Positions 24,498 through 38,025 of a stretch of 64,000 bases of DNA are shown one piece after another. Under the pieces are notes generated by a model, which was not told where the DNA came from, did not search any database, and saw nothing but the letters and a program-made list of their open reading frames with translations. Positions within the stretch are counted from its first letter, which is position 1; each line of letters begins with the position of its first letter. Origin of the DNA: Xiphydria camelus (lineage: Eukaryota > Arthropoda > Insecta > Hymenoptera > Xiphydriidae); NCBI GenBank assembly GCA_963678675.1, contig OY783192.1, positions 1,002,001-1,066,000 of the forward strand. Direction: 5' to 3'. Made by a program: the position numbers and the translations under genes.

Positions 24498-25021
24498 AAC
24501 TCAAAGAAATAATTGCTGGTATCAAAAAAATGTTTTCTTCAATAAAAAATACGATATAACTTCAGGATTAAGCTATGGTTTTCTTCGCGCATGAAAATAT
24601 CTGAGAGGTTCGAGTAATTGTTTGTTTTTGCGCAGAAAGAATTTCTTGTTCACATAACGGGTCTCCTTGAATGAAGAATATATATTCTTCGATTAAGAAT
24701 CCGTATCCTTAAAAATTGGTGAGATCATATGAGGGGTCTAGATGCAAATGTCACATTCTCCGCTTTTTTAAATTTTACAGGAACCGAAAAGACCTGTTTA
24801 AATCGATTTTAATTGTTATCGTTAAATCGGTATTAGTTAACTACATGCTTCAACAAAATCATAGCGTCCAAAGAATTACATTGTTAAAATCGATTTAAAC
24901 AGATTTTTTCGGTTCCTGTAAAATTTGAAAAAGCGGAGTATGTGACATTTGCATCTAGACCCCTCATATGTTCTCGACTCAGGAAACATCTTTTTGACAC
25001 TAGCAACTATTTATCTCAGTG
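24498..25021 (+). mobile_element. MITE family A copy carrying a nested foldback
   Basis: The flanks match the complete family A copy at 29479-29773 in the same orientation: AGAAATAATTGCTGGTATCA, AGGATTAAGC.ATGGTTTTCTT, GTTCGAGTAATTGTT, TTTTTGACACTAGCAACTAT and TATCTCAGTG. The match breaks inside at AGATCAT and resumes at TGTTCTCGACTC, where the foldback 24730-24966 is inserted. Confidence 0.88.
24730..24966. mobile_element. 237-bp foldback MITE inserted in family A
   Basis: The ends are TGAGGGGTCTAGATGCAAAT and its inverse. Arms of about 82 nt match at all but roughly four positions, down to the AAATCGATTTTA sequences either side of a central loop of about 73 nt. A TA flanks each end. The high arm identity and clean insertion suggest it is younger than its family A host. 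Confidence 0.9.
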
Positions 25022-25710
25022 AAGAATTTGATTCTGGATGAAACACGCTTTCGATCTTTTCCGATTGACCAGTGCCGTTAATTGATCTCGAAGAAGCTTG
25101 ATAAGAATAGAAATTAACCTTACAAGGTAAACGAACCAAAGCGAGCGAGTAAACAAACAGAAACGGATATGTATCGAGCGCACTATTCACCGCGACTTTC
25201 GAGGGGTTGTAGTCGACTCGCCGTCGATGGTGATATCCAGAAGCAGCACTGCGTGCATAACGAGGCGGGTAAATAACGAGGAGGCGAAACAGAACGAGGC
25301 AAGGAACAAGAGCGGATGGATATGACTTGAATTTCCGGTGGAAAATCTGAAAGGAAAATATACAGCTCGACGTGACTCGCTGCAGCGTGGCAAACTCTGC
25401 GAAAGATTTTCTGCGCTGTGTGGCCCATCGCGTCTCTCCCACCTCCACCGTCCTCCGTTCCTCTTTCACCTTCATCAAAGCCTTCAAATATTGTACTTCG
25501 CGCAGCGTCGACGCTGAACAAAGGTAAACTCTCGATTTTGAAACTCGCTCGTCTCCCAGCGACCGATGAACACGCTGCGCCAGCTTTCGACCGTCGACGC
25601 TGTCGCGACGAGTCGGCATTTCGTCGTAGTCAAAGAATCGCAATGACATCACTTTTCCAACGCTTGTAACGGCTGAGTCGAGTGGAGGAATCGATCCGGA
25701 GAAACCACAA
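25022..25710. other. Gene-free stretch
   Basis: A 213-codon minus-strand frame (25011-25652) starts in unique sequence and shows no recognisable domain; treated as chance. No other feature. Confidence 0.45.
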
Positions 25711-25857
25711 ATGAGGCTATGAGCGCAATATGTTTACATAAGGTTGTTTGATCCACTTTGCAGTTGATATAGATACCGATTTAACAGTTTCAATTCCGTA
25801 TTAAAACCAAAATCACACTTTGTGGGTTAGTCCATTATTGCGCTCATAACCTCAAAT
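25711..25857. repeat. Foldback with 22-bp strong arms
   Basis: ATGAGGCTATGAGCGCAATA at 25711-25730 is inverted at 25836-25855 (one substitution). Weaker pairing continues inward (CACTTTG). The element is about 147 bp. No TSD was assigned. Confidence 0.65.
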
Positions 25858-28800
25858 ACGGTGGACAGTTACGGGCGTATTGTCTTAACTTCATTTGGTC
25901 AGAGCTTACGTCACGACATTATGCGCATGGGTGTATATTTACATGGATATACGCAGTAGAGAACCACGCATATGTAAATTCGTTTCAGTCACTTTCATCA
26001 CCGGCGACTCGCCGTTGGATATTCCGTAAATTTCACGAACGCTACTAACCGAGGCGATCGACGAAGAGTTGCAAGCCATTTGCGAATATCTGTACATTTT
26101 TTTGCAATTTCGTGACCCCACGCGCGTTAATTGATTATCGGTACCGACTGCAGTAGGTAACGCAAAATTAATACATACTCGTTATTTCGTATCGGAGAGT
26201 GCCGAACGCCAGTTCAGAACCCGACGAATTGATCGAATTAAAAAGCTGCTAACGAATCGTCCCTCGCACACTGCGGGCTATTCTCGCGTGTCCCGAATAT
26301 GCCAGAAATGTTGATTCGCGCTAAAAAACCGCGCTTCCGCGTAGCGCGGGTGGAGCGTGCGAAATGGTTGACGGTCGAACGGGTAAATACGCCTATGAAT
26401 ATTCTTCCATCGCCCGTGGAAGTGTCCGTATACCGTTGAGATTTACGAGTTTCGCTCTCGCTCCCCCGGGCACCACCAATTTTTGCTCTATTGAATTTTT
26501 GGACTCGCGAGCCTTCGCGCTTTTTTCGCCATCACCGATGTGCTCTTCGTTCGTGTAGCGGGAATCGAACGCGAGAATCTATGACGGCATTCGGTTTAAT
26601 CGGGACGATCTCGTCGTTTTTGCTGCAGTGGCACTTGAACAAAATTTGTGATCGTTTCGAAAGTCCTCATTGGTTCTGGGCACGGTTCGACGTTATCGTT
26701 TGCTAAAAGATAAAGGGGTGGAAATGCCATTATAAAGAAGAGCACTTGCGTCTTTTTAAATGTAACAGTCGTATATTCTAAGTATCACTATTATTGCTTA
26801 AATTCTCCCAGCGCGGCATTATTAAACGGAGTTCTAAGTACTTCTCAATTTTGTTCTTCCTCAAATGTCAATTTCTATCTCTTAGCAACAAATGACGTAC
26901 ATGCATTCGTCTCTTCTATTGACACAACCGTTTCGGATTAGCCACGACTCGGTACGTAGCTCCCATTGGCACGTCTTTATTGTTCCACCGAGACGAAATC
27001 CTCTCGAGAGGATGATTGCGAGATCTCTGCAGAGAGTCGAGTCGAGAAAACAGTAGCAGTCGGTATAGCTATGCTGCAGAAAGTCTTCAACGATGTAGTT
27101 CGAGCGGAGACGAAAATCATTACTTCCGACTGCCGAGTCACCTCTTCATCTTTTACCATTCCTTAAGTCGAGCAGATTAACAATTGTATACTCCTTCCTC
27201 CGAGTTTATTGCGTCGAAGGTCTGAATCCGTCTGCTCCGCCTTTTAAAGGGTCCGGGCGAGGATCACTCTTTAGAGCCAAGAATAAGTAAGGGGTTGAAA
27301 CTCGGGTCTTAGTCGATAAATGTATAATAGGCCTCCCCCTCCGGTAGATCCGCGCAGATTTGCCCGACCCGCTCGCTACGAGCCACCCTCGGCACCGCGT
27401 TCGAGAAGAAAGTTTGAAGCACTCGAATTCGCGTCAATCCGCGAAATTAAAAGCCCTAGGAGTAAATTTAAGTTCGTTCCCGTTAGGATCGGAGGAGGGT
27501 GGCCGGGTGGCAGGGCTCGGATAAGATAAGGGTGAGAAATCGCGCCGCCCCTGGATGCGGTAACATTAGACTCAGACCACCCCACCCCGTCGGCGCTTCG
27601 AGCTTAACCAGCGAGGCTAAACTAGCTGCGCATAACCTATATTTGACCGCTTTAGCGACGATATAACGTCGGATTAACGCCAGCTAAAATTCCAAGGTAT
27701 TTCGCGCCGCGACGCGCGAAAATGTACATACCGTTGGAATGAAAATTACGACGTTTTGCAAGTCGCTTCTCCCTCTTATTTGTGCCGGGTTAGCACGACA
27801 CGGCTCGTGCGGTGGGTAATACAGCAGTTGATCGTTGGAAGTTGGTTAGCGGTGTCGAGCCGATGGGAAGAGGAAACTCTTGGGGGCCTGTACAAACGGC
27901 AATATTTTGCGTAGGTATCATACAAGGAGGCTGGCTTTAAAGTTGTGAGAAATGAGGAAAAAGAGTATTTGCTTGAAAAACTATTACGTAAGCTATTTGA
28001 AATGCAATTTAAATATACATAATTTGTGAATCAATCCTTCTTTTCTTGGTTATTGAGTTTAAATATTTTAATGTGTACGCTGCATATTTTATTATACAAT
28101 TCATTAACATATACGTATTTATATGTATACTTATTCGTAATGTAGATAACGTGCCAAGAAAAAAAATATCTAATAAGAAGTCCAACGATATTCATCAGTA
28201 TTACCCTATTACTAACTATACAAGGCTCGACTTAACCCTATGCATAACTCCATCGTCGACACGAACTGCTTGAACAATATTTGCATCGTAATAACCGTTT
28301 CTCTATGCTGTATTACAAGGACAAGGCGATCCGTCCAAATTAGTGTATCTACATAAGTTTCGTTCTAACAACGATGCCTCGTCAATCGATACTCTCTATC
28401 GTGGCGCGATGCAAACGACCTCTTTTTTTATTTTCCACAGTATCGGTGTTTCCTCTAATCGATAATCGAATACACCTTTTCCATTGCACACGAAATTTAT
28501 ACCAAACCGTACATAAAAAAACTGTGTACAGCATTTCGCGAAGGGAATTAAATGAAGATGGTAGTTACGAATTCCACCGGAATTAATCGCCCTTCTCTAG
28601 ATATTACCCGCCCTACCATCGCGGTAATCTAATAACATTCGTTTAACTCAGAAATACCTATTTTATACGAAAAGGTGGCAAACGAGAAGGGCGTGCGAGA
28701 GTCTGTATGTGCTGTGCGTCGCGTTGGTCGGCTCGCTGCTAAGGAAAGAGAGGAAAAAAGCAAATAGAGGAAACGCGATTACATTTTACAATGCAAATTT

Positions 28801-29476
28801 TATTGGGCGGGCGAATTATATGTACACGCCGTTGCTCGTTCGTGTGCGTATCTCAATGGAGATACTCGGAGATTTACCCCCGCGTGCACCCTTATACGTA
28901 CACACGACCATTTGCGCGAATACGCATACCCCTACGTGCGCTGCGTACAGTTCAATTTAGTTAAAACCCAGCGGCGCACGGTAAGTAGTGAGATCCAATT
29001 GTAGTCAGACACGCCTACCGTGGGCGCTCCTTTCTGACGAAGAGGCTTTGAGGGAACACGTTCGACATCGCATATTTCGCGTATCGACGGCTTTGCGGCT
29101 CTTATATTGGCGTATCCCATTGCGAAACTTCGACGAAACGATAAAGGCAAGGCAAGCGAGCTTTTGAATCGGGATTACGTGTGCTATTACTACCAGCGTT
29201 GCCTCTTTTATCGCTCCGTCGAACTCGCGTCCAATTTAATTTTTATACATGCCACTCTCCGTTTCGCCGAGGGATCGGAAAAGTTTTTACGTGGATATGG
29301 GTATTCCCTTCCATCCGGCGATCGCGAGCTTTTACGAATGGTCAAGACACGCACGTCGAATTCTTCTTCGGTGTGCTCGTCGAAATGAGAAGCTCGCTGA
29401 CGTTTCGTGAACAAATGGTATTAAATACTGCTGAATGAATAATGGAGAAGTAGATGATAAAATGTTCTTTTTGTTA
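25858..29476. other. Gene-free stretch
   Basis: About 3.6 kb without a supported gene. Small palindromes occur (for example CCGCGCTTCCGCGTAGCGCGG near 26330). Chance open frames are all under 95 codons. No repeat family of the window is present. Confidence 0.5.
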
Positions 29477-29478
29477 CA

Positions 29479-29773
29479 CACTGAGAGAAATAATTACTGG
29501 TGGTAAAAAAATATTTTCTCCGATCAAAAATATGATATGAATTTCAGGATCAAGCCGTAGTTTTCTTTACGCAAGAAAATGTTAGGTTCGAGTAATTGTT
29601 CTTTTTTCGCAGAAAGAATTTCTTGCTCCAACGAAGATATTCTTGAATTAATTTCAATATTCTTCAATCAATATATATTTTTTGACCAAGAATTTGTATT
29701 CTTAAAAATCTGTAAAATCATGTTCTTGATTCAAGACATATCTTTTTGACATTAGCAATTATTTCTCTCTGTG
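29479..29773 (+). mobile_element. MITE family A, complete reference copy
   Basis: It starts CACTGAGAGAAATAATTACT and ends inverted (AGCAATTATTTCTCTCTGTG-TA). The terminal repeats are about 30 bp and the total is about 295 bp, non-coding. The interior holds paired TTCTT.GA/AAGAA motifs. It is the template used here to recognise the copies at 3.5, 15, 24.5 and 39.8 kb. Confidence 0.9.
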
Positions 29774-32700
29774 TATATCAGATGGTTTGAGGGTATATGT
29801 ATACGCAAGTAAATTTTAAAGATTTCAATTTCTAGGAACATTTTAAGACTCATGTAATACACATAGTGTATTATAATAACACGCTTTTAATTTTTTAAAA
29901 GGGCCAACTGTGAAACCAATTGATCGGTTAATTATTATAATTTGCTACAAATGACCCGCTGTAAGTTTAACAATAATATTCTTTGTTCACTTATAGAAAT
30001 TTGACCGTAGGCGTATGTAGGTATAGATATACGCGCCTTGCCGTGCCTTAGCTCGTGCGGTGTTCCAACGCAGGCTTTGAAACGCTGGAAGGGGTGGGGG
30101 CGTAAATACATCTCATGAATTTAGGTTAGCATGCGAGCAAAACCGCAGCACTTAACAAAGCCCTCGACCCGTTGGGGCGGGTTAATTATTGTCCGTTCTT
30201 AAGGTCGATTATCAGCGCGAATTATCACGGTGCAACGGTCAATAACTGATCCGCCCTGGACTCGTGTGAATTTGATGTTGTAACCGCTTTCCAAAGAAAT
30301 ATTTTTCTTCCCCGATACTCTCGATATAACCGACCCCTTCGAACTTATATCTCCAAAGTTGACCAAGCAGAATTTAATATCCGACCAACAACTGAGCGAA
30401 AGAGACGAGGAGAGGAACCGAATAGAGGGAAAGACGGAGGAAAGAGAAAGAAAGAGAGCATCTGTTCGCATATCTAACATCACCGTGAATCGACAGAATC
30501 GCGGCGTGATGAAAGAGGCAAAGATGTAAGAATTTCCTGAAATTCGAAGCACATGGATAAATTTTACGGAGGGAAATCCGGTTGAGAGCCACGCTCGAAG
30601 TATTAATGCGAGGACGAAGGATATAGCCGGTCACGAACTGGAGAATATATGTAAAATATAATAATTTAATTGAAGACGAAGTATATATGTATGGTGGAGA
30701 ATTTGATAGCGCAACGGAGGAGGTAGTAATGCGGGGAGGCGAGAACAGCGCGATATAACGAGGTGAAGTCGCCGTAAAATATTCCCGATACGGCGCGCGC
30801 TACCCACACACACGGCGCCCTTGTCCGGCTTGACCTTAATCCGAGGAATTTCATGAATCGACCGAACGTCGACTTTTCGGTCGGCAAACCTTTAATGAAT
30901 TTCCGCACCGCGCAGAAAAATTCGCCTCAGCTAATCGCGCGCGTTATCCTCTCCATCGCGTGGACGCTCGCCCTCGCGCGAGTGTGATAGCGAACGAGCG
31001 ACGAGGACTTTTTATTTCCTTTCGTTCCGCGGCGAATTCGTTCATCCAAAGTGCACGTTTCTTATAGAAAGTTGGACAGCCCGCGGGGATGGAAGATCTT
31101 CGATTCCGAGCTAGCACTCGGCGAGTCTTGAATAAAGACCCCGTCTTCTTTTTCACGAGGAATGGTGCTACCGCCGTAGACGATAAGTCTAGCTCTCTAT
31201 AGGTATAACGAAGAATTCGAATTCTCCTTTGTCGTTTGAAAAGTCTTCGGGGAATAACATCGAATCAGTGCGCGAACGACGGATATGGATCCACTAGACG
31301 ATTGGATAGCTTCGGAGCGTCGAAACTCGAGCAATGAGTTCGGCGCTTGATATAACGTATTAACGAGCGATGGAAGTCTCAGACTCCACTCGTGCTGCAG
31401 AATGCATGTTGCCGTTGGCGATAGAAGTATAGTTACCGTATCGTACTTCCAATTTCGTATGCTGCTTTCAGGGTGATTATTAATAGATTTTGTAATGCAG
31501 CCCATGTTCAGATAGACTGGAAAGAACATAATGCACGACCGCGAGCTTAGAGTCTACACGGATATTAAATTTAACGATTTATAACTCTACCGAATAACAC
31601 ACGGCGCACAAGAGAAACTCCGTACAGAAAATGCTGCTTCGTGGCCAAACTCCACCTACGTCTAAGCATGAATTATTAGACGATGCTTTTCCAAGCGAAG
31701 AGAGGGAAGCCTCGAAGGCAACACCGCAGTAGCAACCGCGATTTGCTCCACATTACACAACCGCTACACTCTGACGTTCTATCGGGAGTATATAAATTAT
31801 CGCAGAGGGTGGCGCGCGCGCCCGGAGAAAATACAAGGGGTGGTATTTCTCGTGCAGCTACCTCGGGGTACGCAAGAAGTCCCTCCACCGCGTCTCCGCA
31901 CAGGGCAATTTTCGCGAGGGCTCTTGTGCTGTTTTTATTAGAGGCTCACACTCACCCCCGAACCCCTTTGCACCGCGCGCCAACCCTTGGACTCGACCCC
32001 GGTCGTGAGGGGCAGACTGAAATTGTTTAGAAAAGCCACCGTCGAGTAGCTGCGCTTGCCTAGCGTCAACGAAGCTACAGGTACTTCCTAGAAGGTGTTC
32101 TTGTTAACGGAATTCCCCGAAGGAGCGATCCGCGATATCGGGCGTGATACGTGGAACGCGCGGAAAAGCTGCTGCTGCACGCTCACCCGGCGCGGAGCCA
32201 CTGCAGCGGGATAACCTGCTCGCCGCGGTTACCGAGAAATCGAATAAATATAGCAACACCCCGGCAACGCTCCCACCGTTGAAAAGTTTATACCGCACAG
32301 AATTCCTGCTTGTGGAAGGTGACACTATCGTTCCGGGAATGGTCTCAAAATGGCAGCGGTACCGCGAACTCGCTCGAAACTCGCGTTTTGGTCGCATTGC
32401 CATACACAGTTATAGCTACCCACCGCGTATCTATCTCTCTCGCGCGCCGTTTCTCTCGTTTCCCTGCTCTTTACCTCTCGCTCCCTCTCGCCGCCGAACG
32501 ATCGTTACCGAACTCGGTATGCAAACTCAATTTGCGTCGACTCTCTCGCGGCTCCGCGAGAAACTCGGCTAAGTATCGCGAAAGCGATTGCGAGACTACT
32601 TTCAATGTCTCAAAAGTAACGCGGCGGCTGCCTTTCCCGCAATGGACACGGTGTACCGGAAGATTCGATATCGTATTTTACCGAATATAGGAACAATAAA

Positions 32701-34150
32701 TATATGAGCTGTACGGCAAGACTATCCTCGACTTCCGCATGCAGACGACACGTTTGCTGGTATCTGGCATCACCTCGCACCCGCACATCAGTAGTCGCGG
32801 TGCGTTCCGAAATTGATACAGTTCCTGGACGAGATTGTAGCGCGAGTATCGGGGAAAGGACGACGGGGCTCGTCCACCCCACATCTAATCTTCGTGGCAG
32901 TAACTCGGCTCTAGCGTCAGAGGTTCGGCTGTGAACACGACGTCATACCTCCGGGGGAAACTCCAGCGAGCGGAGCAAGTGTCGTCCACCGCGAAGCGAT
33001 CGGCGCGCGTCGTGTATCTGTCAATAATTCCGCGTCGCGCTTAAATCCCTCAATTTTAAGGCTATGGCGGTATTACGAGGACGGGTGAGGAGCGCCCCGG
33101 GGTCCGCCTCAGGGCGCGTAAGCTCCTCTCTTGTTTCGGTTAATCAAAATTAATTAAAATTACAAAGTTATGAAGAATAACGGGCAGGCTCGCGCTTTCG
33201 ATTCGCGTTCGTTGTGTGATTCTCGGTTACGTGCGCATTGGACGATGCGTGGGCGTCGAATTTCCAATAACGAACCGATCCGCTGCACCCTTTCGATACT
33301 GCGCGCCCGTCGACGTAACGTCACCCCCGCTACACGGCTCGCCTACACGTAGGGGACGTTACCGGGGCGAAAGCTCACACGACGCGATAGCTATACCGCT
33401 CTTCGTTCGATGCAAAAGGCTGACGCGACTCCCACGGGAAGACGCGAGAGGATTTTCTCTCGAGTGCGTAAAGGTCAGGAAAGTGAGTCTTCCGCGCGAG
33501 AAGACCTCTTTATATAACCATCTATCGACCTACGTATACATTGACATCAATGCGCGGGGCTGTATAATGCCGTTACGCTATATAGGCGCTCCAGTCGAGC
33601 GCCTCGCTCCGTATACTACGCGAAATAGATATAAGAGATATTGAAGTCGTAATAAAGATCACGTCGCTCCCCTGATTTGTACGCGCTCGCTGCATACGAT
33701 AACGATATACCTATGGCTGAGTCGCGTAGCTCTTCTTCGAAAGCGAATTGGTTGTCGTCCAAACGTCATTTCCTATCTGTTCGCTGTAGATTTGCGGAGA
33801 GAATGGGATTTGTTAGGCGCATCCATCTGTAGGTAGTCGATAAGATGTATCGAATTTAGAGCGATGACGTCGAATTTATACCCATACCCCAGAAAATCCA
33901 TTTCTCGATGCAGCGATTTAGCTAGAAATTTAGGGAAGAAAATCCGTTCGAACGAATATAAATTTGTCTTAGTAAATTGACGCGGTGTATCGAGAAATGA
34001 ATCGGCGAGCGTTTTCGCGAAATTCTCGAGTTTTCTCAAAGAATGAATAATTAAAAGCTGAAAATGGTGAGGCTATTTATCCGTTTGAAAGAATCCTGCA
34101 CATCGATTGGTACGTGTGTTTTTAATCGAGTACGATCCTAACAGAACATT
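29774..34150. other. Gene-free stretch
   Basis: About 4.4 kb with no supported gene. Several open frames of 100-142 codons (for example 32144-32572 and 33216-33644, both +) occur in CpG-rich parts, overlap others in different frames, and show no known domain. Confidence 0.45.
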
Positions 34151-34253
34151 CATCAAATTCAAATAGACTTTTATTCAATAAAAATAAATTCCTATTTACC
34201 TAAAATAAATTTGTCTATCAGGTTCGTATTCAATTAGACTTTTTACGTGGATG
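34151..34253. mobile_element. MITE family D fragment
   Basis: The right half matches 47245-47350: AAATAGACTT, TAAATTCCTATTTA, AAATAAATTT.TCTATCA, CAGGTTCGTATTCAA, then a decayed end before TA. The left half is missing. Confidence 0.75.
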
Positions 34254-36111
34254 TATAAAAGAAGTACTTCCGTTGTTATAACGTTATTCTGATATTCCTC
34301 GCATGATGTGTTAACATCGTAATTACATGATTATTTAGCTAATCGGAACTGTAGAATTGGTCAATTCGACTAATCCTCTCCATCCCTTCATCCCTCTCCG
34401 TGTAACTACATGTAACAGTGTATTAAGAGGGTTTACAAAACAGGAACCTCCCCTTCCGAGGGCGTGTGCAGGTGTCGTGGGTATCAGCCGAGTTCAGAAA
34501 GTTCCGTAACTTCCCTAAACAGGCTTAGGTTCGAACACGACTCGTACATTAAAGGTTAGCGCCTTGTTAGGCGGACATCGATGCCGAGAAAATAGGTTAC
34601 CTCGACTTTTGACCAAGTACGGCCGTAGGTATAGATAGCGGTTATCTCTCTCGAATACATTCCCCCTTTCCACGTGACGCTCGCGCAAACCGTAAAATTA
34701 CAGAAAATGTACACCGGTTTATATCCAGCGTATAATCCAATGGCGTTTATCGCGTACCGACCTACATATACAGGCCGTTGAAAATTCAATTCGACGCGAC
34801 ATCGTTTCAGCGCGCAAGCTCCGCAATGAATGCGCTTTCCACACGCTTCGACTGTGCATCGACCTCAAATTTGCGGGAGAAACTCGAACGCGGTCCACAG
34901 TTGCAGCCGATGAGAGATAGGGTAAGCAGTAGGGTTATCGACACCTTAAGCATACGAAATTTTCAATTATCGACACTGCATAATGAATTTGTCGTCGGAT
35001 GGTGTCAATAACTGTCGAGTGTCAACAACTGTACCGTTTACCCTATATCGCACAAGCGTCTCTCACCGCGAAAGTGGTCAGATTTTTGGAATAACTGCAT
35101 CATCTGTGAATCGTCCATTAACCACTATAAACGTCGACGGAGGCAGGCGGATTAAAACGTCAACTTCGCGGGAGCTTACGCGTGTTTTATCTCGGGGAGT
35201 GGCGGGCTTTAAACGAAATAATTTCACCGGAGAAAATGCACTTTGCATTTTCAGGAGGAAATGAAGAAACTACGAAGAGAAGGGAATGAGTTTACGTGTA
35301 CAGACTAGAGTGTATTGTAAGATCGACTGTTAATAATGGATATTGGCCCAGCGCTCTGCACTGCTGACGAAACTCCTCCATCCGCATTGTTACTACAACA
35401 TCCATTCCGCCGTATGTGAATTCGAGAGAACGTTGCGAGATTCGCCGTTCCGGTTTCCAGGATACCCCCGTTCTTTTCCCCGGATGGGTATTCACGCTGA
35501 AAAAACAGTTCTCCGGAGCGGAAACCGCGATGCAGAAACGGAAAGCTATTTTTCGCCGTAATCAAACGGCGAACTACCGACCGTCGAACCGCGGCAACAA
35601 TGGCAGAACAATCTAGGCGTACACGGAGCAGACTTTCCGTATACCGATACAAAACAGTCTCTGCTCATGCATACTTTAGTTGCAGCTGGCCTACCAGTTC
35701 CAATTCCCAAGCGTGTCGATGTACTGCGAAGTAAAGCTGCACCCACACGCGGTACAGATCCCGCCACGAAAACCGGCAAGGGGCGACGCGATCTTTCAGA
35801 TGTTCTCCGGCGCGCCGCGCGAGAGACTCGTCGTGAATCGCCCGCGTAAATCCTTCGAGATGGAGGGACGTGGTCGCTTATCCGCCTCGGAATCGAATGC
35901 TCGTTCGGTCGCCCGGGCGATCGATCGATGCGACCGTCATTTCGGATGATCCTTTGTGCCGCCCACTGAGACCATTCACGTTGTGAATTATGGAACATTA
36001 ATGGACACCGACTTGTCGCAGAGAGTGTTTGAATAGAAGTGATACGCCAATGTGGATAATCTTCAAAGGAGAAATTTTAAAAACTCGATCTCCCTTACTT
36101 CTCTTTATATA
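34254..36111. other. Gene-free stretch
   Basis: No gene or repeat supported. Open frames at 35305-35998 on both strands overlap in several phases and look accidental. Confidence 0.45.
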
Positions 36112-36324
36112 CAGGGTGTTCTCTCTTACGCTCCGACAATGAGTGAAGCATATTTCATTTACCGCATACGCGTTAACTGAGAGCAGCTAGGTTAACTTTC
36201 CCATTAATCAATAGATGACCGCAGGGACGACAAGGGGGGGCCAACCGAGCCGCTATTGGCTCGCGTATGCGGCAAATTCAAAATATACTCCACCCGCTCT
36301 CGGAGCCTGGGAGTGAACACCCTG
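36112..36324. mobile_element. MITE with CAGGGTGTTC ends
   Basis: A 213-bp element flanked by TA on both sides. Its ends are CAGGGTGTTCWCTC, inverted. The arms extend about 65 bp (GCTCCGA, ATATTT, GCCGCATACGCG against ACCGCATACGCG). Non-coding. The TA duplication and end sequence fit a Tc1/mariner-type non-autonomous element. Confidence 0.87.
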
Positions 36325-38025
36325 TATGTGTAACAGAATTCATCCCAACCAGATTCTCCATTCCTCGCGATTACGCCGCAATAGCGTCCGCCGCTAGGAG
36401 AATAAAAGCTCCGCAATTTCTTGGGCGCGACGACTCGACCTGATTACGCGAACGGAGAGCCGGACAGAGTCGACCGGTTAACAAAGCGGCGCTCTGACGC
36501 GATTACACCGCGGCGCAATTAGCGTCGTCCGCTCTGCAATATTTTCTAGCGTTCCCGCACTTGGCCGCTTCTTCCCTCGGCGTGCGTCTATGCGGCGCGC
36601 AACACACGCGTGCGCCCACATACGAATGCGTTCGTATATATACAATATACTATATATCTTCAGTAATTAGCTATCGGCCACCGGGTGCAACAACCGGTAC
36701 AACTCGAGCATAGTGAATATGTAGGTTACCTACACTGTCGTCCCGTAGTACGCCAGCCCGTCCCCGCTGCTCCCCCATTACTGTACCTCACAGGCAACCC
36801 CTAGCCGCGCCGCGGCTTTGATGTGGCCATATAGATTATTCCCTACGGTTACTCCGCCCCGCAAAAGTTCTCTCCCCGCGCGACCACCCCCGCTACACGT
36901 TCCGGCCGCCTTGCTTTTCGAGCTTCGCGGTCTAACGAAGACTGCGGAGTCTTCCACCCTCCCGTGCGCTTTCTCTTTTCATTCTCGTCCTCTTTGACGC
37001 TTATTCCCTCCTTCGTCGAGCTAAGCGATCCGTCTGACCGTGCTCCGGCGTACGGGTATATCTATATATCGCGATCGCGTCGGAGATATACGCGGTTAGA
37101 CCGTCTCGAACCGTCAACTTCATCGCACGGGGGAGAATTCCATTTACGTATCTAGCAGACCGCGAGCGAACGTATCTGCGGGGTACGCGAATAAGATCCG
37201 AATGGTATTTTTGAAATAGACGGTCGTCGTCGAGCGCGCATCTCTTTCTCTCTAGGAAGAGATATCTTGACGTCGTCGCGAGCGCGTCTCTCCTTCTCTG
37301 GTGCACCTCGGAGCTCGGTGTAACAACACGGTTTGAAATTCTGCACAGTCTACGAACTTTCGAGGATCTGGAGGAGGTCTAGAGGGTCTCGAAGCTCTTA
37401 TCGTCCCGTCTGCGGAGCGCTGTCTCGATTTTCCCTCTTCGAGTCTTCAGAGATATTCTCGCGGGCGCTACAGAGGTCAAGGTAGACCGCGTTCTTATCT
37501 ACTTTCGCGCGCGCATAACATCGCACGCCGTATTCTCCCGCTGCACGTACGCGCGACTGTTTCCGTCTCGAAGACTGCAGCGTCTCCCTCCACTCGTCCT
37601 TCGTGCATTCCGCGCGACCACCCTCTCGCGACACGCCGACGGAAAGTGCCGCGGCGTCATTTTTAATGCCACGTTCCATTTTAAAACCACCTTCGTGACG
37701 AGGTTTCAACTCCGTCGTCGGCAATTGAGCGACAAAGGAACCACACGTGCGCGTGTGAGTCGTCAACGTGGAATGTTGAAAAAATGAGCTACTTCTACAC
37801 GATGCACACGAATAGAATCCACGGGCATTTGTCCTCTCGAACGATTCGTATACTCGAAGATCATCTATGGTGAGGCGAGGAGGGCGACATTTAGCCTGGC
37901 TGCACACATATCGATTCTGACCCCGGCTGGGTTTGAAGCTTTTACTGCAAAATAAAATACAGATGTTCACGGAACGCAGAAATAGCAGCGATGTTTTAAA
38001 ATGCACACGTGGAAGTGCTACTTCT
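36325..38025. other. Gene-free stretch
   Basis: It includes a 202-codon minus-strand frame (37398-38006) with no credible domain, and CpG-rich DNA near 36740-36960. Nothing supported. Confidence 0.45.

Noticed and set aside
25011..25652. 213-codon minus-strand frame
   Set aside because: No family recognised and no support from splice signals; the frame abuts a family A end.
26555..26585. tRNA T-arm-like GTTCGATTCCC on the minus strand
   Set aside because: The stem around it does not pair and no acceptor, D or anticodon arm can be placed.
37398..38006. Minus-strand frame with a zinc-finger-like Cys-x2-Cys...His-x3-Cys pattern
   Set aside because: The spacing is one residue too long for a normal C2H2 finger, there is only one, and nothing around it supports coding. 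It runs up to the edge of a minisatellite.
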